From: AP-15 sp963785565
Lineage (GTDB): Bacteria; Pseudomonadota; Alphaproteobacteria; ATCC43930; CGMCC-115725
Direction: 5' to 3'
NCBI GenBank assembly: GCA_963785565.1
Contig: CAWAVV010000049.1
Coordinates: 1 to 64,000 of the forward strand
DNA length: 64,000 nt
Shown: positions 17,547 through 26,234 of the stretch, piece after piece
How the letters are laid out: every line of letters starts with the position of its first letter
Position numbering within the stretch: position 1 is the first letter of the stretch
Program-made: the position numbers and the translations under genes
Notes under the pieces: model-generated
What the model was told of the DNA's origin: nothing
Seen by the model: the letters and a program-made list of their open reading frames with translations, nothing else
Database searches by the model: none

Positions 17547-17755
17547 GTCCGTCCTTCCGCCTGCCGGGATCGGCATCATTCGGCCGAGAGCTTAGTCGCG
17601 ATCAGGGCTTGCCGCCAGTCCCGCCGGGTATGAAGCGCCGCTTGGCTCGCGGCTACGGCGCATACCGGCCGCCGGCGATCAGCCGGCAAAGGAACACTCC
17701 GGCCCAGGCCCCAGGGTTGTCGTCGAGCAGCCTAAATACGCTACCGGGCACTGCG

Positions 17756-18484
17756 CTATCCGTCGGTCCCGGTTAGGGGGTGATGTCCGACGGGAAGCAA
17801 TGGGGCTGCTGGAAACCGGGTCGGCGGCGTCCCCAACGGCGCGTAGATGATGTTGTCGGTGTTGCCCGGAGCGACGCCCCCCGGCACGCTGCCGAACCCG
17901 GCAGCAGCGCGCATGCGATAAGCGATCGCATGGTCGGCGCACGAACTGTCGCCGCTGACGCCGAGCCCGCCGATGACCTGGCCGCCTGAATAGAGCGCGA
18001 CGCCGCCGCCAAAGGTGATAATCCCGCCGGGAACCTCGCCGATCGCCGGAACGCTGTTATCGTTGAAGACCGGGTTGAACGGGTTCGAATTGTTCAGCCC
18101 GAAGAGCGATCCGCCGGGCTGGGTCGGCGCGTAGAGGTTCGCTGTCGACAGGGCGAGCGCGCTGTTGCTGAAATCGTTTGCGGTTTCGGCCTTGGCGATG
18201 GCGATCGCGCGGCTTCCCGGCCAGGCATCGCCATTGGTTGCGTCGGTATTGATGATCGAGCACAACCGGCCATCGCGATCGACCACCGCCGACCACATCC
18301 GGTTCGGCTTGAAGATGCCGCCATTTTGGTCGGGCAGCTGAGTGACCGGCTTCAGCTGTCCTTGGACTTTGTGAATGATCGACGGGCTCAAGCTGCAGCC
18401 AGACCCCTGTCCGTCAGCCAGCGCCGGCACTGCGATCGACACCAGCATCGCGGCGGCGATGCTCGTCTTCAGCGTTTCAAACAT
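17756..18484 (-). CDS. Exported GlcG/HbpS (DUF336)-family protein
   Basis: 242 residues from the ATG at 18484, beginning with a signal peptide (MFETLKTSIAAAMLVSIAVPALA). The mature protein has the heme-degrading/HbpS-like core: SAVVDRDGRLCSI, WPGSRAIAIAKAETANDFS, PGGIITFGGGVALYSGGQVIGGLGVSGDSSCADHAIAYRMR. Members bind heme or cobalamin or are of unknown role; this periplasmic type is often found by catabolic genes. It is divergent from the first aromatic-acid MFS gene, with a palindrome in between. Confidence 0.82.
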   Translation of the reverse strand: MFETLKTSIAAAMLVSIAVPALADGQGSGCSLSPSIIHKVQGQLKPVTQLPDQNGGIFKPNRMWSAVVDRDGRLCSIINTDATNGDAWPGSRAIAIAKAETANDFSNSALALSTANLYAPTQPGGSLFGLNNSNPFNPVFNDNSVPAIGEVPGGIITFGGGVALYSGGQVIGGLGVSGDSSCADHAIAYRMRAAAGFGSVPGGVAPGNTDNIIYAPLGTPPTRFPAAPLLPVGHHPLTGTDG

Positions 18485-18590
18485 GCATCTCTCCCAAATC
18501 AATTTACGGCCGATCCTCAAAAGGTGCGTCCTCGCAAAATTGATCTTGCGAGACCAGCACCCGTGAGCAGGCCAGTGGCGCCGCTACTCG

Positions 18591-18609
18591 GGATCAATCG
18601 AATTGATCC
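18591..18609. promoter_or_regulatory. Candidate operator palindrome between divergent genes
   Basis: GGATCAAT-CGA-ATTGATCC is a perfect 8-base inverted repeat with a 3-base centre, placed between the exported HbpS-like gene (minus) and the MFS pair (plus). A related AAATTGATC half-site is at 18537-18545. It resembles a dimeric regulator site; no regulator gene is in the window nearby. Confidence 0.5.
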
Positions 18610-18761
18610 TTAACGCGGCCGAATTTACACGAGCAATACTGAAGGGCCGCGATCGGTATCGGTTTCACCGCTCCCCTACGCGTTACGGCCGGTCGAGGCC
18701 CTTGCGCTGTGCCCGCCAAAATGTCACACGGGTAAAAAAGCAGAGAAACAGGGGGCAACAC

Positions 18762-20102
18762 ATGGCCGAAGCCGCGTTATCGGGCATCGAGTCGGCGCTG
18801 GAAAACCAGTCGGTGGGCGGACTCCAGATTCGCGTCGCGGCGATCTGCACCCTGATCCAGATGTGCGACGGGTACGATGTCGGCTCGATCGGTTGGGCGG
18901 TGCCGTCCTTGACCCATGCCTGGCATCTTGCGCCGTCGGCTTTTGCATTGGCCTTCCTGTGGTCGAACCTCGGAGTCATGGCGGGCGCGCTCTCTTCCGG
19001 GCCGATCGGCGATCGTTTCGGGCGCAAGCCGCTTCTGCTCATCAGCATCGCGATCTTCGGCCTGGCCTCCTTGGCGAGCGCTTTCGCTTCCTCGCTCGGA
19101 GTGCTGAGCGGATTGCGGTTCTTCACCGGGCTGGGGATTGCCGGCGGGTTTACCGGGACGACCGCGCTGATCGGGGATTACACGCCACGGCGGTTGCGCG
19201 CGACGATGATAATGGTGACCTTCACCGGGGCGCCGCTCGGCGGATTTCTTGGCGGCTTGGCCGTCTCCTTCCTGCTGGCTCGGGGTTTCGCCTGGCCGAT
19301 CATCTTCGTCATCGGCGGCGTGTTCCCGATAGTGCTGCTGCTGATCACTGCGCTGTGGCTCCCGGAATCGCCGCGCTTTCTCGCCGCAAGCCAGAACCTC
19401 GCGCCGCGCCATCGAGCGTTGCTGGCGCGCCTCGACATCGCGCCGGGGCAATTGGAGCGGCATGCTATCGACCTTGCTCACGGTAATCCGGTCAAGATGC
19501 TGTTCGGGGAGGGTTACGCGCTCCAGACGGTACTGCTGTGGATCATTTTCTTTTGCAGCTTGATCAATTTGTACCTGTTCGTCTTTTGGCTGCCCGAGAT
19601 CCTGCATCTGACCGGGATGACGCCGCCCCAGGCCGTCTTCGCGACCAGCCTCCACGCTCTGGGCGCAATCGCCGCCGTGCTCTATCTTGGGTTCTTGATC
19701 GATCGCTTCCGTCCCGAACGAGCGCTGGCGCTGCATTTCGCCGCGGGCATCGTGTTCATCGCCCTGATCGCGCTGGTCGCGATGCCCTACATAGCCCTGC
19801 TGGCGGTCGTCTTCTTATCCGGGATGACAGTCATCGGCAGCCAGACCGGCGCCAATGCGACGGCCGGGGCGCTCTATCCGGCGCGCATGCGCACCAGCGG
19901 CATCGGTTGGGCGCTCGGCATCGGCCGCCTCGGCGGCATCGCCGCGGCGCCGCTGGGCGGCTTTCTGCTGGCGCGCGGGTTGCCGCCGAGACATGTTTTC
20001 TTGAGCGCGTGCGTCTTCGCGGTGGTGGCTGCGGTGGCGACCGCGCTGCTGGCGTTGCGCGGGACGGCACCGCTGCCGGCGGCAACCTCTCCGCGCGCCT
20101 GA
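18762..20102 (+). CDS. MFS transporter, aromatic acid:H+ symporter (AAHS) type
   Basis: 446 residues from the ATG at 18762, with a GGGGG ribosome site just before it. Twelve hydrophobic segments are visible. GYDVGSIGWAVPSL in helix 1, GDRFGRKPLL in the loop 2-3 signature, WLPESPRF before the central loop and TGANATAGALYPARMRTSG in the second half are AAHS/PcaK-like. It probably imports a benzoate- or phenol-derived acid for the catabolic genes to its left. A tandem paralogue follows 41 bases later. Confidence 0.88.
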   Translation: MAEAALSGIESALENQSVGGLQIRVAAICTLIQMCDGYDVGSIGWAVPSLTHAWHLAPSAFALAFLWSNLGVMAGALSSGPIGDRFGRKPLLLISIAIFGLASLASAFASSLGVLSGLRFFTGLGIAGGFTGTTALIGDYTPRRLRATMIMVTFTGAPLGGFLGGLAVSFLLARGFAWPIIFVIGGVFPIVLLLITALWLPESPRFLAASQNLAPRHRALLARLDIAPGQLERHAIDLAHGNPVKMLFGEGYALQTVLLWIIFFCSLINLYLFVFWLPEILHLTGMTPPQAVFATSLHALGAIAAVLYLGFLIDRFRPERALALHFAAGIVFIALIALVAMPYIALLAVVFLSGMTVIGSQTGANATAGALYPARMRTSGIGWALGIGRLGGIAAAPLGGFLLARGLPPRHVFLSACVFAVVAAVATALLALRGTAPLPAATSPRA

Positions 20103-20143
20103 TACACGGCGCCGCGGGAGCGTCGAAACACAGGGAGGCGAGA

Positions 20144-21490
20144 ACGGCCGAAACAGCTTCTTCGACCATCGAGGCAGCACTCGAGAACCAGTGCATCGGC
20201 GGCTTGCAGATCCGGGTCGCCGCGATCTGCACGGTGGTCCAGATGCTCGATGCCTGGGACGTCAACTCGATCGGCGTCTCGGTGCCCCAGCTGACCCATC
20301 TGTGGCATCTGCCCGGACCGGCCTTTACCGGGGCCTTCCTGTGGTCGAGCATCGGTATATTGGTCGGCGCGCTGTCGGCCGGGCCGATCGGCGACCGTTT
20401 CGGGCGCAAGCCGCTGTTGATCGGCAGTGTGACGGTCTTTGGGCTCGCCTCGCTGCTGACCGCATTCGCCGGCTCGCTGCTGATGCTTACGATCCTGCGG
20501 TTCTTCACCGGCTTCGGCATCGGCGGCGGGTTTCCCGGGGCCGCCACCTTGACTGGCGACTACGCGCCGCAGCGGCGGCGGGCGCTGATGATCATGATCA
20601 GTTTCACCGGCGCGCCGCTCGGCGGGTTCCTGTGCGGGCAGGCGGCCGGGCTGCTGCTGCCCACCTTGGGTTGGCGAAGCATCTTCGTGATCGGCGGCAT
20701 CCTGCCGCTGGCGCTGGTGGTCGTGATGGCATTGTGGCTTCCCGAGTCGCCGCGCTTCGTGGCCAGAAAAGCCAATCCGTCGCCGCGCGAGGAAGCGTTG
20801 CTGCGGCGCCTCGGCATTACCCCGGGGCAAGGCGCCGCGGCGGGACTGGACGTGGCCCGGGCAAACCCGGTCGCGATGTTGTTCGGCCCGGGCTACGCCC
20901 TGCAGACCGTGCTGATGTGGATCATCTTCTTCTGCAGCCTGATGAATTTATTCCTGTTCGTCTACTGGATGCCCGAGGTGCTGCATTTGACGGGCATGAG
21001 CCCGGCGGAAGCGGCGCGGGCAACGAGCTTTCGCGAATTGGGCGCGATCTTTGCCGTGCTTTATCTCGGCGTGTTGATCGACCGCTTTGGTCCCGAGCGG
21101 TCGTTGGCGCTCAATTACGCCGCCGGCATCGTGTTCATCGCGGTAATCGCGCTCGTTGCGATGGCCTACCTGCCGCTGGTGATCGTGATCTTCTTCTCCG
21201 GCATGACGATCATCGGCAGCCAGACCGGCGCCAACGCGGCCTGCGGCAAGCTCTATCCGGCGCGCATGCGCACCAGCGGGCTCGGCTGGGCGCTTGGCAT
21301 CGGGCGGCTCGGCGGCATCGCCGCACCGCTGCTCGGCGGGTTTCTGCTGGCCCGCGGCCTCGCGCCGCTACACATCTTTCTCAGCGCCTGCCTGTTCGCA
21401 CTGATTGCCGCGGTCGCGACCGGTCTTCTGGCGCTGCGTGGCTCTCGCGCCGCGCCCCTGTCTACCCCGGCCTCTGCCGGCAGCGCCTAG
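20144..21490 (+). CDS. Second AAHS-type MFS transporter, tandem paralogue with ACG in place of the start codon
   Basis: 448 residues if counted from ACG at 20144, which aligns with the ATG of the first copy (T/M-AE.A.S.IE.ALENQ.IGGLQIRVAAIC). A good GGGAGG site (20133-20138) is placed for that codon, yet no ATG, GTG or TTG is near; the first downstream candidates (TTG of GGLQI, GTG and ATG in helix 1) would lose the conserved N-terminus. The rest is intact: 12 segments, GDRFGRKPLL, WLPESPRF, TGANAACGKLYPARMRTSG. It is either translated from ACG, mis-sequenced, or silenced by a point mutation. Confidence 0.82.
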   Translation, partial: TAETASSTIEAALENQCIGGLQIRVAAICTVVQMLDAWDVNSIGVSVPQLTHLWHLPGPAFTGAFLWSSIGILVGALSAGPIGDRFGRKPLLIGSVTVFGLASLLTAFAGSLLMLTILRFFTGFGIGGGFPGAATLTGDYAPQRRRALMIMISFTGAPLGGFLCGQAAGLLLPTLGWRSIFVIGGILPLALVVVMALWLPESPRFVARKANPSPREEALLRRLGITPGQGAAAGLDVARANPVAMLFGPGYALQTVLMWIIFFCSLMNLFLFVYWMPEVLHLTGMSPAEAARATSFRELGAIFAVLYLGVLIDRFGPERSLALNYAAGIVFIAVIALVAMAYLPLVIVIFFSGMTIIGSQTGANAACGKLYPARMRTSGLGWALGIGRLGGIAAPLLGGFLLARGLAPLHIFLSACLFALIAAVATGLLALRGSRAAPLSTPASAGSA

Positions 21491-21623
21491 AGCAGGATCG
21501 CATGAAATGGAAACAGAGCTTCCATTTCATGCGTGAATCCTGCTCTCGATTCTAAAGAATGAGACCATGATTCACGTATCGGATCGGAGCGCTGTGCGCT
21601 TCGATCCGATACGATCATGGTCT
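21489..21623. repeat. Two abutting palindromes filling the gap between convergent genes
   Basis: IR1 (21489-21546) runs AGAGCAGGAT...ATCCTGCTCT with an inner AAATGGA/TCCATTT stem. IR2 (21562-21623) runs AGACCATGAT...ATCATGGTCT with an inner ATCGGATCGGA stem. Their outer ends supply or touch the stop codons of both neighbouring genes (TAG at 21488-21490 plus, TAG at 21624-21622 minus). These AGAGCAGG-type palindromes are common alphaproteobacterial intergenic repeats. Confidence 0.85.
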
Positions 21624-22746
21624 AATAAACCGCGCCGCGTGCGGTGATCGGCCAGATCGCTTCGACCCGGTTGTTGCGGATGCCGACATACCAGTCGTAG
21701 AGGTTGACCGTCGGGTCGCAATGGCCGGGGACGAGGCGGATCTTGTCACCGATATGGAGCCGGTTAGTTGCGGCGGTGACCGCGAGCCGGCCGTGCTCGT
21801 CGGAGGCGCGCTCGTAGGTCGCGGCGGGCTCGTCCCAGACCAAGGGCGGGCCTGAATCGAAAGCCAATGCCTTGAGCCCGGCGTCGACGATCGCCCGCTC
21901 CTCGGTCGGACGGCTCATCACCGTCGCCCAGACGAAGAGGCTCGGCTCGAACGTCTTGGTCGGCGCGCCGTCATTGTCGAGATTGCGCCCGTAATCGGCG
22001 TCCATAAAGATGTACGAGCCGCATTGCAGCTCGGTATAAACGCCGCTTCCGGTTTCGAACTCGAAGCTGCCGGTGCCCGCCCCGGTCACGACCGGGCACG
22101 GGATGCCGTTCTTCGTCAGCAGGTCGCGGGTGCTGCCGGCCTTGTCGGCCGCCTGCGCAATCGCTTGGCGCCGCTCGTCCCAGCCGCGCAGATGCTGTGC
22201 CGAGCCGTGATAAGCCTGCAATCCGGCAAAGCTCAGATGCTGCGCGTCGGCGATCTGTCCGGCGAGGTTGAGCGCCGGTTCGCCGGGTTCGACCCCGCAA
22301 CGGTTGCCGCCCATATTGACCTCGACATAGACCGGCACGGTCACTCCGGCTTCGGTCGCGGCCGCCTCGAGCGCATCCACCTGCCCGCCATCGTCGGCGC
22401 ACACCCCGATCCGGGCGATCGAGGCGAGCGCCATCAGCCGCCGCAATTTCTGCCGGCCGACGATCTCGTTGGTGACCAGCACGTCCTGGACGCCGCCATA
22501 AACCATCGCCTCGGCCTCGCCGACCTTTTGCACGCACACGCCGACCGCGCCCAGCGCCATCTGCCGCAGCGCGATGACCGGGCATTTGTGGGTCTTGGCG
22601 TGCGGGCGCAGCCGCACCGCGCTGCCCGCGATCCGCTGCGGCAGCCGCGCGAGATTGCGCTCGAACGCGTCGAGATCGATGATCAGAGCTGGGGTGTCGA
22701 CCTCGTCGAGCGGCATGCCGATCTCGGCGGGCGGGCGGGTCGTCAT
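21622..22746 (-). CDS. D-threonine aldolase / 3-hydroxy-D-aspartate aldolase family PLP enzyme
   Basis: 374 residues of the alanine-racemase-fold DSD1 family. The PLP lysine is Lys51 in RPHAKTHK, and the C-terminal metal site is in PGHCDPTVNLYDWYV, which fits the hydroxyaspartate aldolase branch (BhcC-like) and D-threonine aldolases. Such enzymes need PLP and a divalent metal, often Mn2+ or Mg2+, and split beta-hydroxy-D-amino acids to glycine or glyoxylate products. No other beta-hydroxyaspartate-cycle gene is in the window, so the physiological substrate is open. Confidence 0.87.
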   Translation of the reverse strand: MTTRPPAEIGMPLDEVDTPALIIDLDAFERNLARLPQRIAGSAVRLRPHAKTHKCPVIALRQMALGAVGVCVQKVGEAEAMVYGGVQDVLVTNEIVGRQKLRRLMALASIARIGVCADDGGQVDALEAAATEAGVTVPVYVEVNMGGNRCGVEPGEPALNLAGQIADAQHLSFAGLQAYHGSAQHLRGWDERRQAIAQAADKAGSTRDLLTKNGIPCPVVTGAGTGSFEFETGSGVYTELQCGSYIFMDADYGRNLDNDGAPTKTFEPSLFVWATVMSRPTEERAIVDAGLKALAFDSGPPLVWDEPAATYERASDEHGRLAVTAATNRLHIGDKIRLVPGHCDPTVNLYDWYVGIRNNRVEAIWPITARGAVY

Positions 22747-22913
22747 GTCACGGGCCCCCGTGCAGCGTCTCAGAATGCGGCGAGGCTGGCGCAGTGGGCC
22801 GGCAAATGCAATACGCCGCCTCGGCGGACGTAGAATTGTTCAGTTTAGACCCCGCATTTGGAGCGCCGATCGGAACCCGCCCCGATCTTGACATTTGAAA
22901 GGGCGTCTAGAAA

Positions 22914-24176
22914 TCACTCCGCGGCGCGAGCTTCGACCGGTCGCGGCGGCTGGTTCGCAGACGGAACGGGACGCTCCCCCAACCTGTCGCCGATCACATC
23001 CCAGATCTGGCGAAGGCGCTGGACATGCAGATCGTCTCGGACGATCGAAACGAGCGCGTCGAGCGCGACGGCGGGGTCCAGCTGACATTCACTGCTGCCG
23101 AGTTTCACCGGTTGGCGCGGCTTCCGGTCAAGGGTTTGGCCTGAGGCTGTCTCGGTTGCCGGCGGTTGATCCCCGACCAGCGCGGTCAGTAGCCGTTGCT
23201 GGAGCAATGGACTATCGAGCGCCTTTTCCAAATCGAATATCGTCCGAATATTCAATTCGCGGAGCCGCAGCGTTACCGTCGACCCTACCGCCAGGATCAG
23301 TTGTGCCTGGGCTACCCAATCTATCACCTCGTATAATCCATAAGGCGATTCCACGAAGATTTGGAGCGGATTGATCGTCGCGAGATTTTGCACGTCTTCA
23401 ATCTCGAACTCGCCTAAGCGCAACTTCATAAATGGATCTATTCCGATAATCATGTCCAAAGGGTATTCCTCTTGCAGTTTCTGGCTTTCTGGGCTCACGC
23501 GTCTCAACCGAAGCCAAGGGAATTTTGCCACCAAGGCGTCAACAAATAAGGTCGGGAAAAAACCGACCAAAAATGCCAACGCGATCAGCAAACGCGATGT
23601 TTCGGCGAAGATGTGGCTCTGCCAAATCGCCGCCATCGTGAACAAGGCGAGCAGCATATGACCGACCGACTGAAAAAAAGAGATCGGGGCAAGATCGAAG
23701 TTGGAGATACGACGGATCAAGTATTGAAGCGTCCAAATATACGAACCAATAAAAGTATAGGTGAGCACACCGAGTAGCTCTGCGCCGGACGGGTCGGCAG
23801 AGCTGGCAAACGGAAACGCAAAGTGACTTGCCGTAGGTATAACATTTGGCATAAAGGCCATGTAGAAACCGAGAACAGTCAACACGACATAAATCGTCAC
23901 CGGTAATAGGTAATAACGAATGCTATGCGGATCATCGTTTGGGTCGCGATTGGGATTAGCCTCAGGTTCGTATTTGTATTTCACGAGCTCAAACGAAGGA
24001 ATGATCATTGGCGCGCCGTTTGCCAGGCGTGCATAGCTGAACAATCTCTCCAGATCCTGAACGATTTCGCGCCTGAAGGCGCGGATATTGTTCCGACCGA
24101 TGAAGATCGCGATCGGGACGACGCAGCTCAACAGGACCAGCGCCGTCAAACGCAACACGCTATGGACATCGGGCAT
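22914..24176 (-). CDS. Membrane protein of unknown function, atypical base composition
   Basis: 420 residues with about five hydrophobic segments (residues 8-26, 88-108, 132-152, 166-186, 192-212) and a long soluble C-terminal half. That half holds YPLDMIIGIDPFMKLRLGEFEIEDVQNLATINPLQIF and a segment (VAQAQLILAVG...LRELNIRTIFDLEKAL) that looks like a helix-hairpin-helix unit. I do not recognise the family. Base use differs from its neighbours: at 23701-23760 only 22 of 60 bases are G or C, which suggests acquisition from elsewhere. Confidence 0.75.
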   Translation of the reverse strand: MPDVHSVLRLTALVLLSCVVPIAIFIGRNNIRAFRREIVQDLERLFSYARLANGAPMIIPSFELVKYKYEPEANPNRDPNDDPHSIRYYLLPVTIYVVLTVLGFYMAFMPNVIPTASHFAFPFASSADPSGAELLGVLTYTFIGSYIWTLQYLIRRISNFDLAPISFFQSVGHMLLALFTMAAIWQSHIFAETSRLLIALAFLVGFFPTLFVDALVAKFPWLRLRRVSPESQKLQEEYPLDMIIGIDPFMKLRLGEFEIEDVQNLATINPLQIFVESPYGLYEVIDWVAQAQLILAVGSTVTLRLRELNIRTIFDLEKALDSPLLQQRLLTALVGDQPPATETASGQTLDRKPRQPVKLGSSECQLDPAVALDALVSIVRDDLHVQRLRQIWDVIGDRLGERPVPSANQPPRPVEARAAE

Positions 24177-24528
24177 CCGGGCCTCCCCCTACATCCGATC
24201 TGCCGATGCTGGCCGACATCGATTGCCGGACCGCGATCGGCGCTCGAGCATAAGTATACTCGGTCTGAGCCAAATCGTTTGTGAGTTGGTTCACACTGTA
24301 TCGGTTTTTTCTTCTACCTCAATTTGATGATCATACTCGCGTATTGTCGACGGAGCGATGGTTCCGCCCGCTGGTTGCTGCGACCTGTAGGTCGGATATC
24401 CAGACGGTCCCCGCACCGGCCGATGCCTGCTCAAATTGTATGCATCCCTGATGTGCGCGTTGCCGCCTTGTTATACAAACCGGGTCGCCGATAAACAGGC
24501 GAGGCGGGTTTTGGCGGATGGGGACGAT
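24177..24528. other. Intergenic region with a candidate operator
   Basis: About 350 bases between the membrane-protein gene (minus) and the DHA2 efflux pump (plus). It is A+T-richer than the window. It holds a palindrome, CGACCT-GT-AGGTCG at 24381-24394, a possible repressor site for the pump. No gene is apparent. Confidence 0.5.
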
Positions 24529-26052
24529 TTGACCGAACAATCAGCAACCGGGGAGCACGTCTGGGACGAGCTCACGAGCGAGGCGCGGGGCGCCCGGCGG
24601 CTGGTGCTGATGGCGGTCATGATGGCCACCTTTATGGCGGCGATGGAGAGCACCATCGTCGCCACCGCGATGCCGACCATCGTCGCCGCGCTCGGCGGGT
24701 TTCGGCTGTTCAGTTGGGCGTTTGCGGCCTACCTCCTGACCCAGGCGGTGACCATTCCGATTTACGGGCGCCTTGCCGATCTCTATGGCAGAAAGCGCGT
24801 GTTTTTTGCCGGCGCGGGCCTGTTCATGGTGGCCTCGACCTTATGCGGTCTGGCCTGGGCGATGGTGCCGCTGATCCTGTTCCGGGCCTTGCAAGGGGCC
24901 GGCGCCGGGGCTATCCAGCCGATCGCGACGACCATCATCGGCGACATTTATCGACCGATCGAACGCGCCCGGATCCAGGGCTACATCTCGGGCGTGTTCG
25001 GCGTGGCGGCGATCATCGGCCCGATGCTCGGCGCCTTCCTGGTCCAGCACGTGACCTGGTCGCTGGTGTTCTGGATCAACCTGCCGATCGGGGCAGTGAC
25101 CTTTGTCATGTTCGGTCTGTTCCTGCACGAGCGGCAAACCCCGCGCCGCCACCGCATCGACTATCTCGGCTCGGCCTTGATGATGCTGGGCGTCGGCGCG
25201 CTGATGCTGGCGCTGGTGGAGGCCGGTAATTCGGCCGGGATGCCGACGGTCGTCGTGCTCGCCGCGGCCGGCCTCGGGGCGCTGGCGGTGCTGGCGGTGC
25301 ACGAACGCGGGGTAGCAGAGCCGATCCTGCCGCTGCGGCTGTGGCGCGACCGGGTCATCGCCATTGGCAGCTTCAGCGGGTTTTCCGCCGGCGTGGTGAT
25401 GATGTCGATCAACGGCTTTCTGCCGCTTTACGTGCAGGGCGCGATGGGCCGCAGCCCGACCGCGGCCGGGATGGCGCTCGGCGCGGCGTCGGTCAGCTGG
25501 ACCTTTGCCAGCCTCGCCGCCGGACGGTTGATGATCCGCACCTCGTACCGGCAGGCCGCGGTGATCGGCGGCGTCTGTCTGATCGCTGGCGCCTTGGTGC
25601 TCGCCACCCTCGGTCCCGCGAGCAGCCTGTTGTGGGCCGTTATAGGGTCGCTGCTGATCGGCACCGGCATGGGGTTCTGCAATACCTCCTTTCTGGTCTC
25701 GACCCAGGCGAGCGTCGGCTATGGCGGGCGTGGCGCGGCTACCTCGTCGATCATGTTCATGCGCATCGTCGGCAACTCGGTCGGCGCGGCCGTATTCGGC
25801 GCGATCCTGAATTTCGGGGTCGGCCGCCGCATCCCGCACGCCGGCGACGCGGTCAACCGTCTGTTGCAGCCGGCAGCGCGGGAGAGCCTCGGGGCTACCG
25901 AAATCGCCCGGTTGAGCGAGGCGATCGGCGCCGGCTTGCACAACGTCTATATCGTCGCCGTGCTGGTCGCCGTGGTCAGCCTGGCACTGGCATTGGCGTT
26001 GCCGGCGCGGCTCAGCCCAACCCGCCCCGCCGCGAACCGACGCACCGGGTGA
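24529..26052 (+). CDS. MFS multidrug efflux pump, DHA2 (EmrB/QacA-like) family
   Basis: About 507 residues if TTG at 24529 is used (after GGATGGGG); ATG at 24451 or TTG at 24436 are possible. Fourteen hydrophobic segments are visible. DHA2 marks: MESTIVATAMPTI in helix 1, YGRLADLYGRKRVF (motif A), ALQGAGAGAIQPIATTII (motif B) and VAAIIGPMLGAFL (motif C). These are proton-driven exporters of drugs or toxic compounds. No membrane-fusion (EmrA) partner is adjacent, so it may act alone in the inner membrane. Confidence 0.88.
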   Translation: MTEQSATGEHVWDELTSEARGARRLVLMAVMMATFMAAMESTIVATAMPTIVAALGGFRLFSWAFAAYLLTQAVTIPIYGRLADLYGRKRVFFAGAGLFMVASTLCGLAWAMVPLILFRALQGAGAGAIQPIATTIIGDIYRPIERARIQGYISGVFGVAAIIGPMLGAFLVQHVTWSLVFWINLPIGAVTFVMFGLFLHERQTPRRHRIDYLGSALMMLGVGALMLALVEAGNSAGMPTVVVLAAAGLGALAVLAVHERGVAEPILPLRLWRDRVIAIGSFSGFSAGVVMMSINGFLPLYVQGAMGRSPTAAGMALGAASVSWTFASLAAGRLMIRTSYRQAAVIGGVCLIAGALVLATLGPASSLLWAVIGSLLIGTGMGFCNTSFLVSTQASVGYGGRGAATSSIMFMRIVGNSVGAAVFGAILNFGVGRRIPHAGDAVNRLLQPAARESLGATEIARLSEAIGAGLHNVYIVAVLVAVVSLALALALPARLSPTRPAANRRTG

Positions 26053-26101
26053 CAACATGGCGCGTTCTGTTTCCGACGATCATCGGTTGACCTGACCTTC
26101 A

Positions 26102-26220
26102 GTCATTCCGGGGCCGGCGTAGCCGGAGCCCGGAACCCATGAACACGGGCGCGTGGAAACGCGGCGCAAGACGGTGTTCATAGGTTCCGGGCTCGCCGCT
26201 GCGCGACGCCCCGGAATGAC
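26102..26220. mobile_element. 119-base MITE-like palindromic element
   Basis: It begins GTCATTCCGGGG and ends CCCCGGAATGAC, perfect 12-base terminal inverted repeats. Inside are GAGCCCGGAACC-catgaacac and the inverted gtgttcat-aGGTTCCGGGCTC. There is no coding capacity. A second, right-truncated copy is at 45838-45935. It lies between the convergent DHA2 pump and GMC genes. I see no clear target duplication. Confidence 0.75.
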
Positions 26221-26234
26221 CCTGCTCCCGACGC

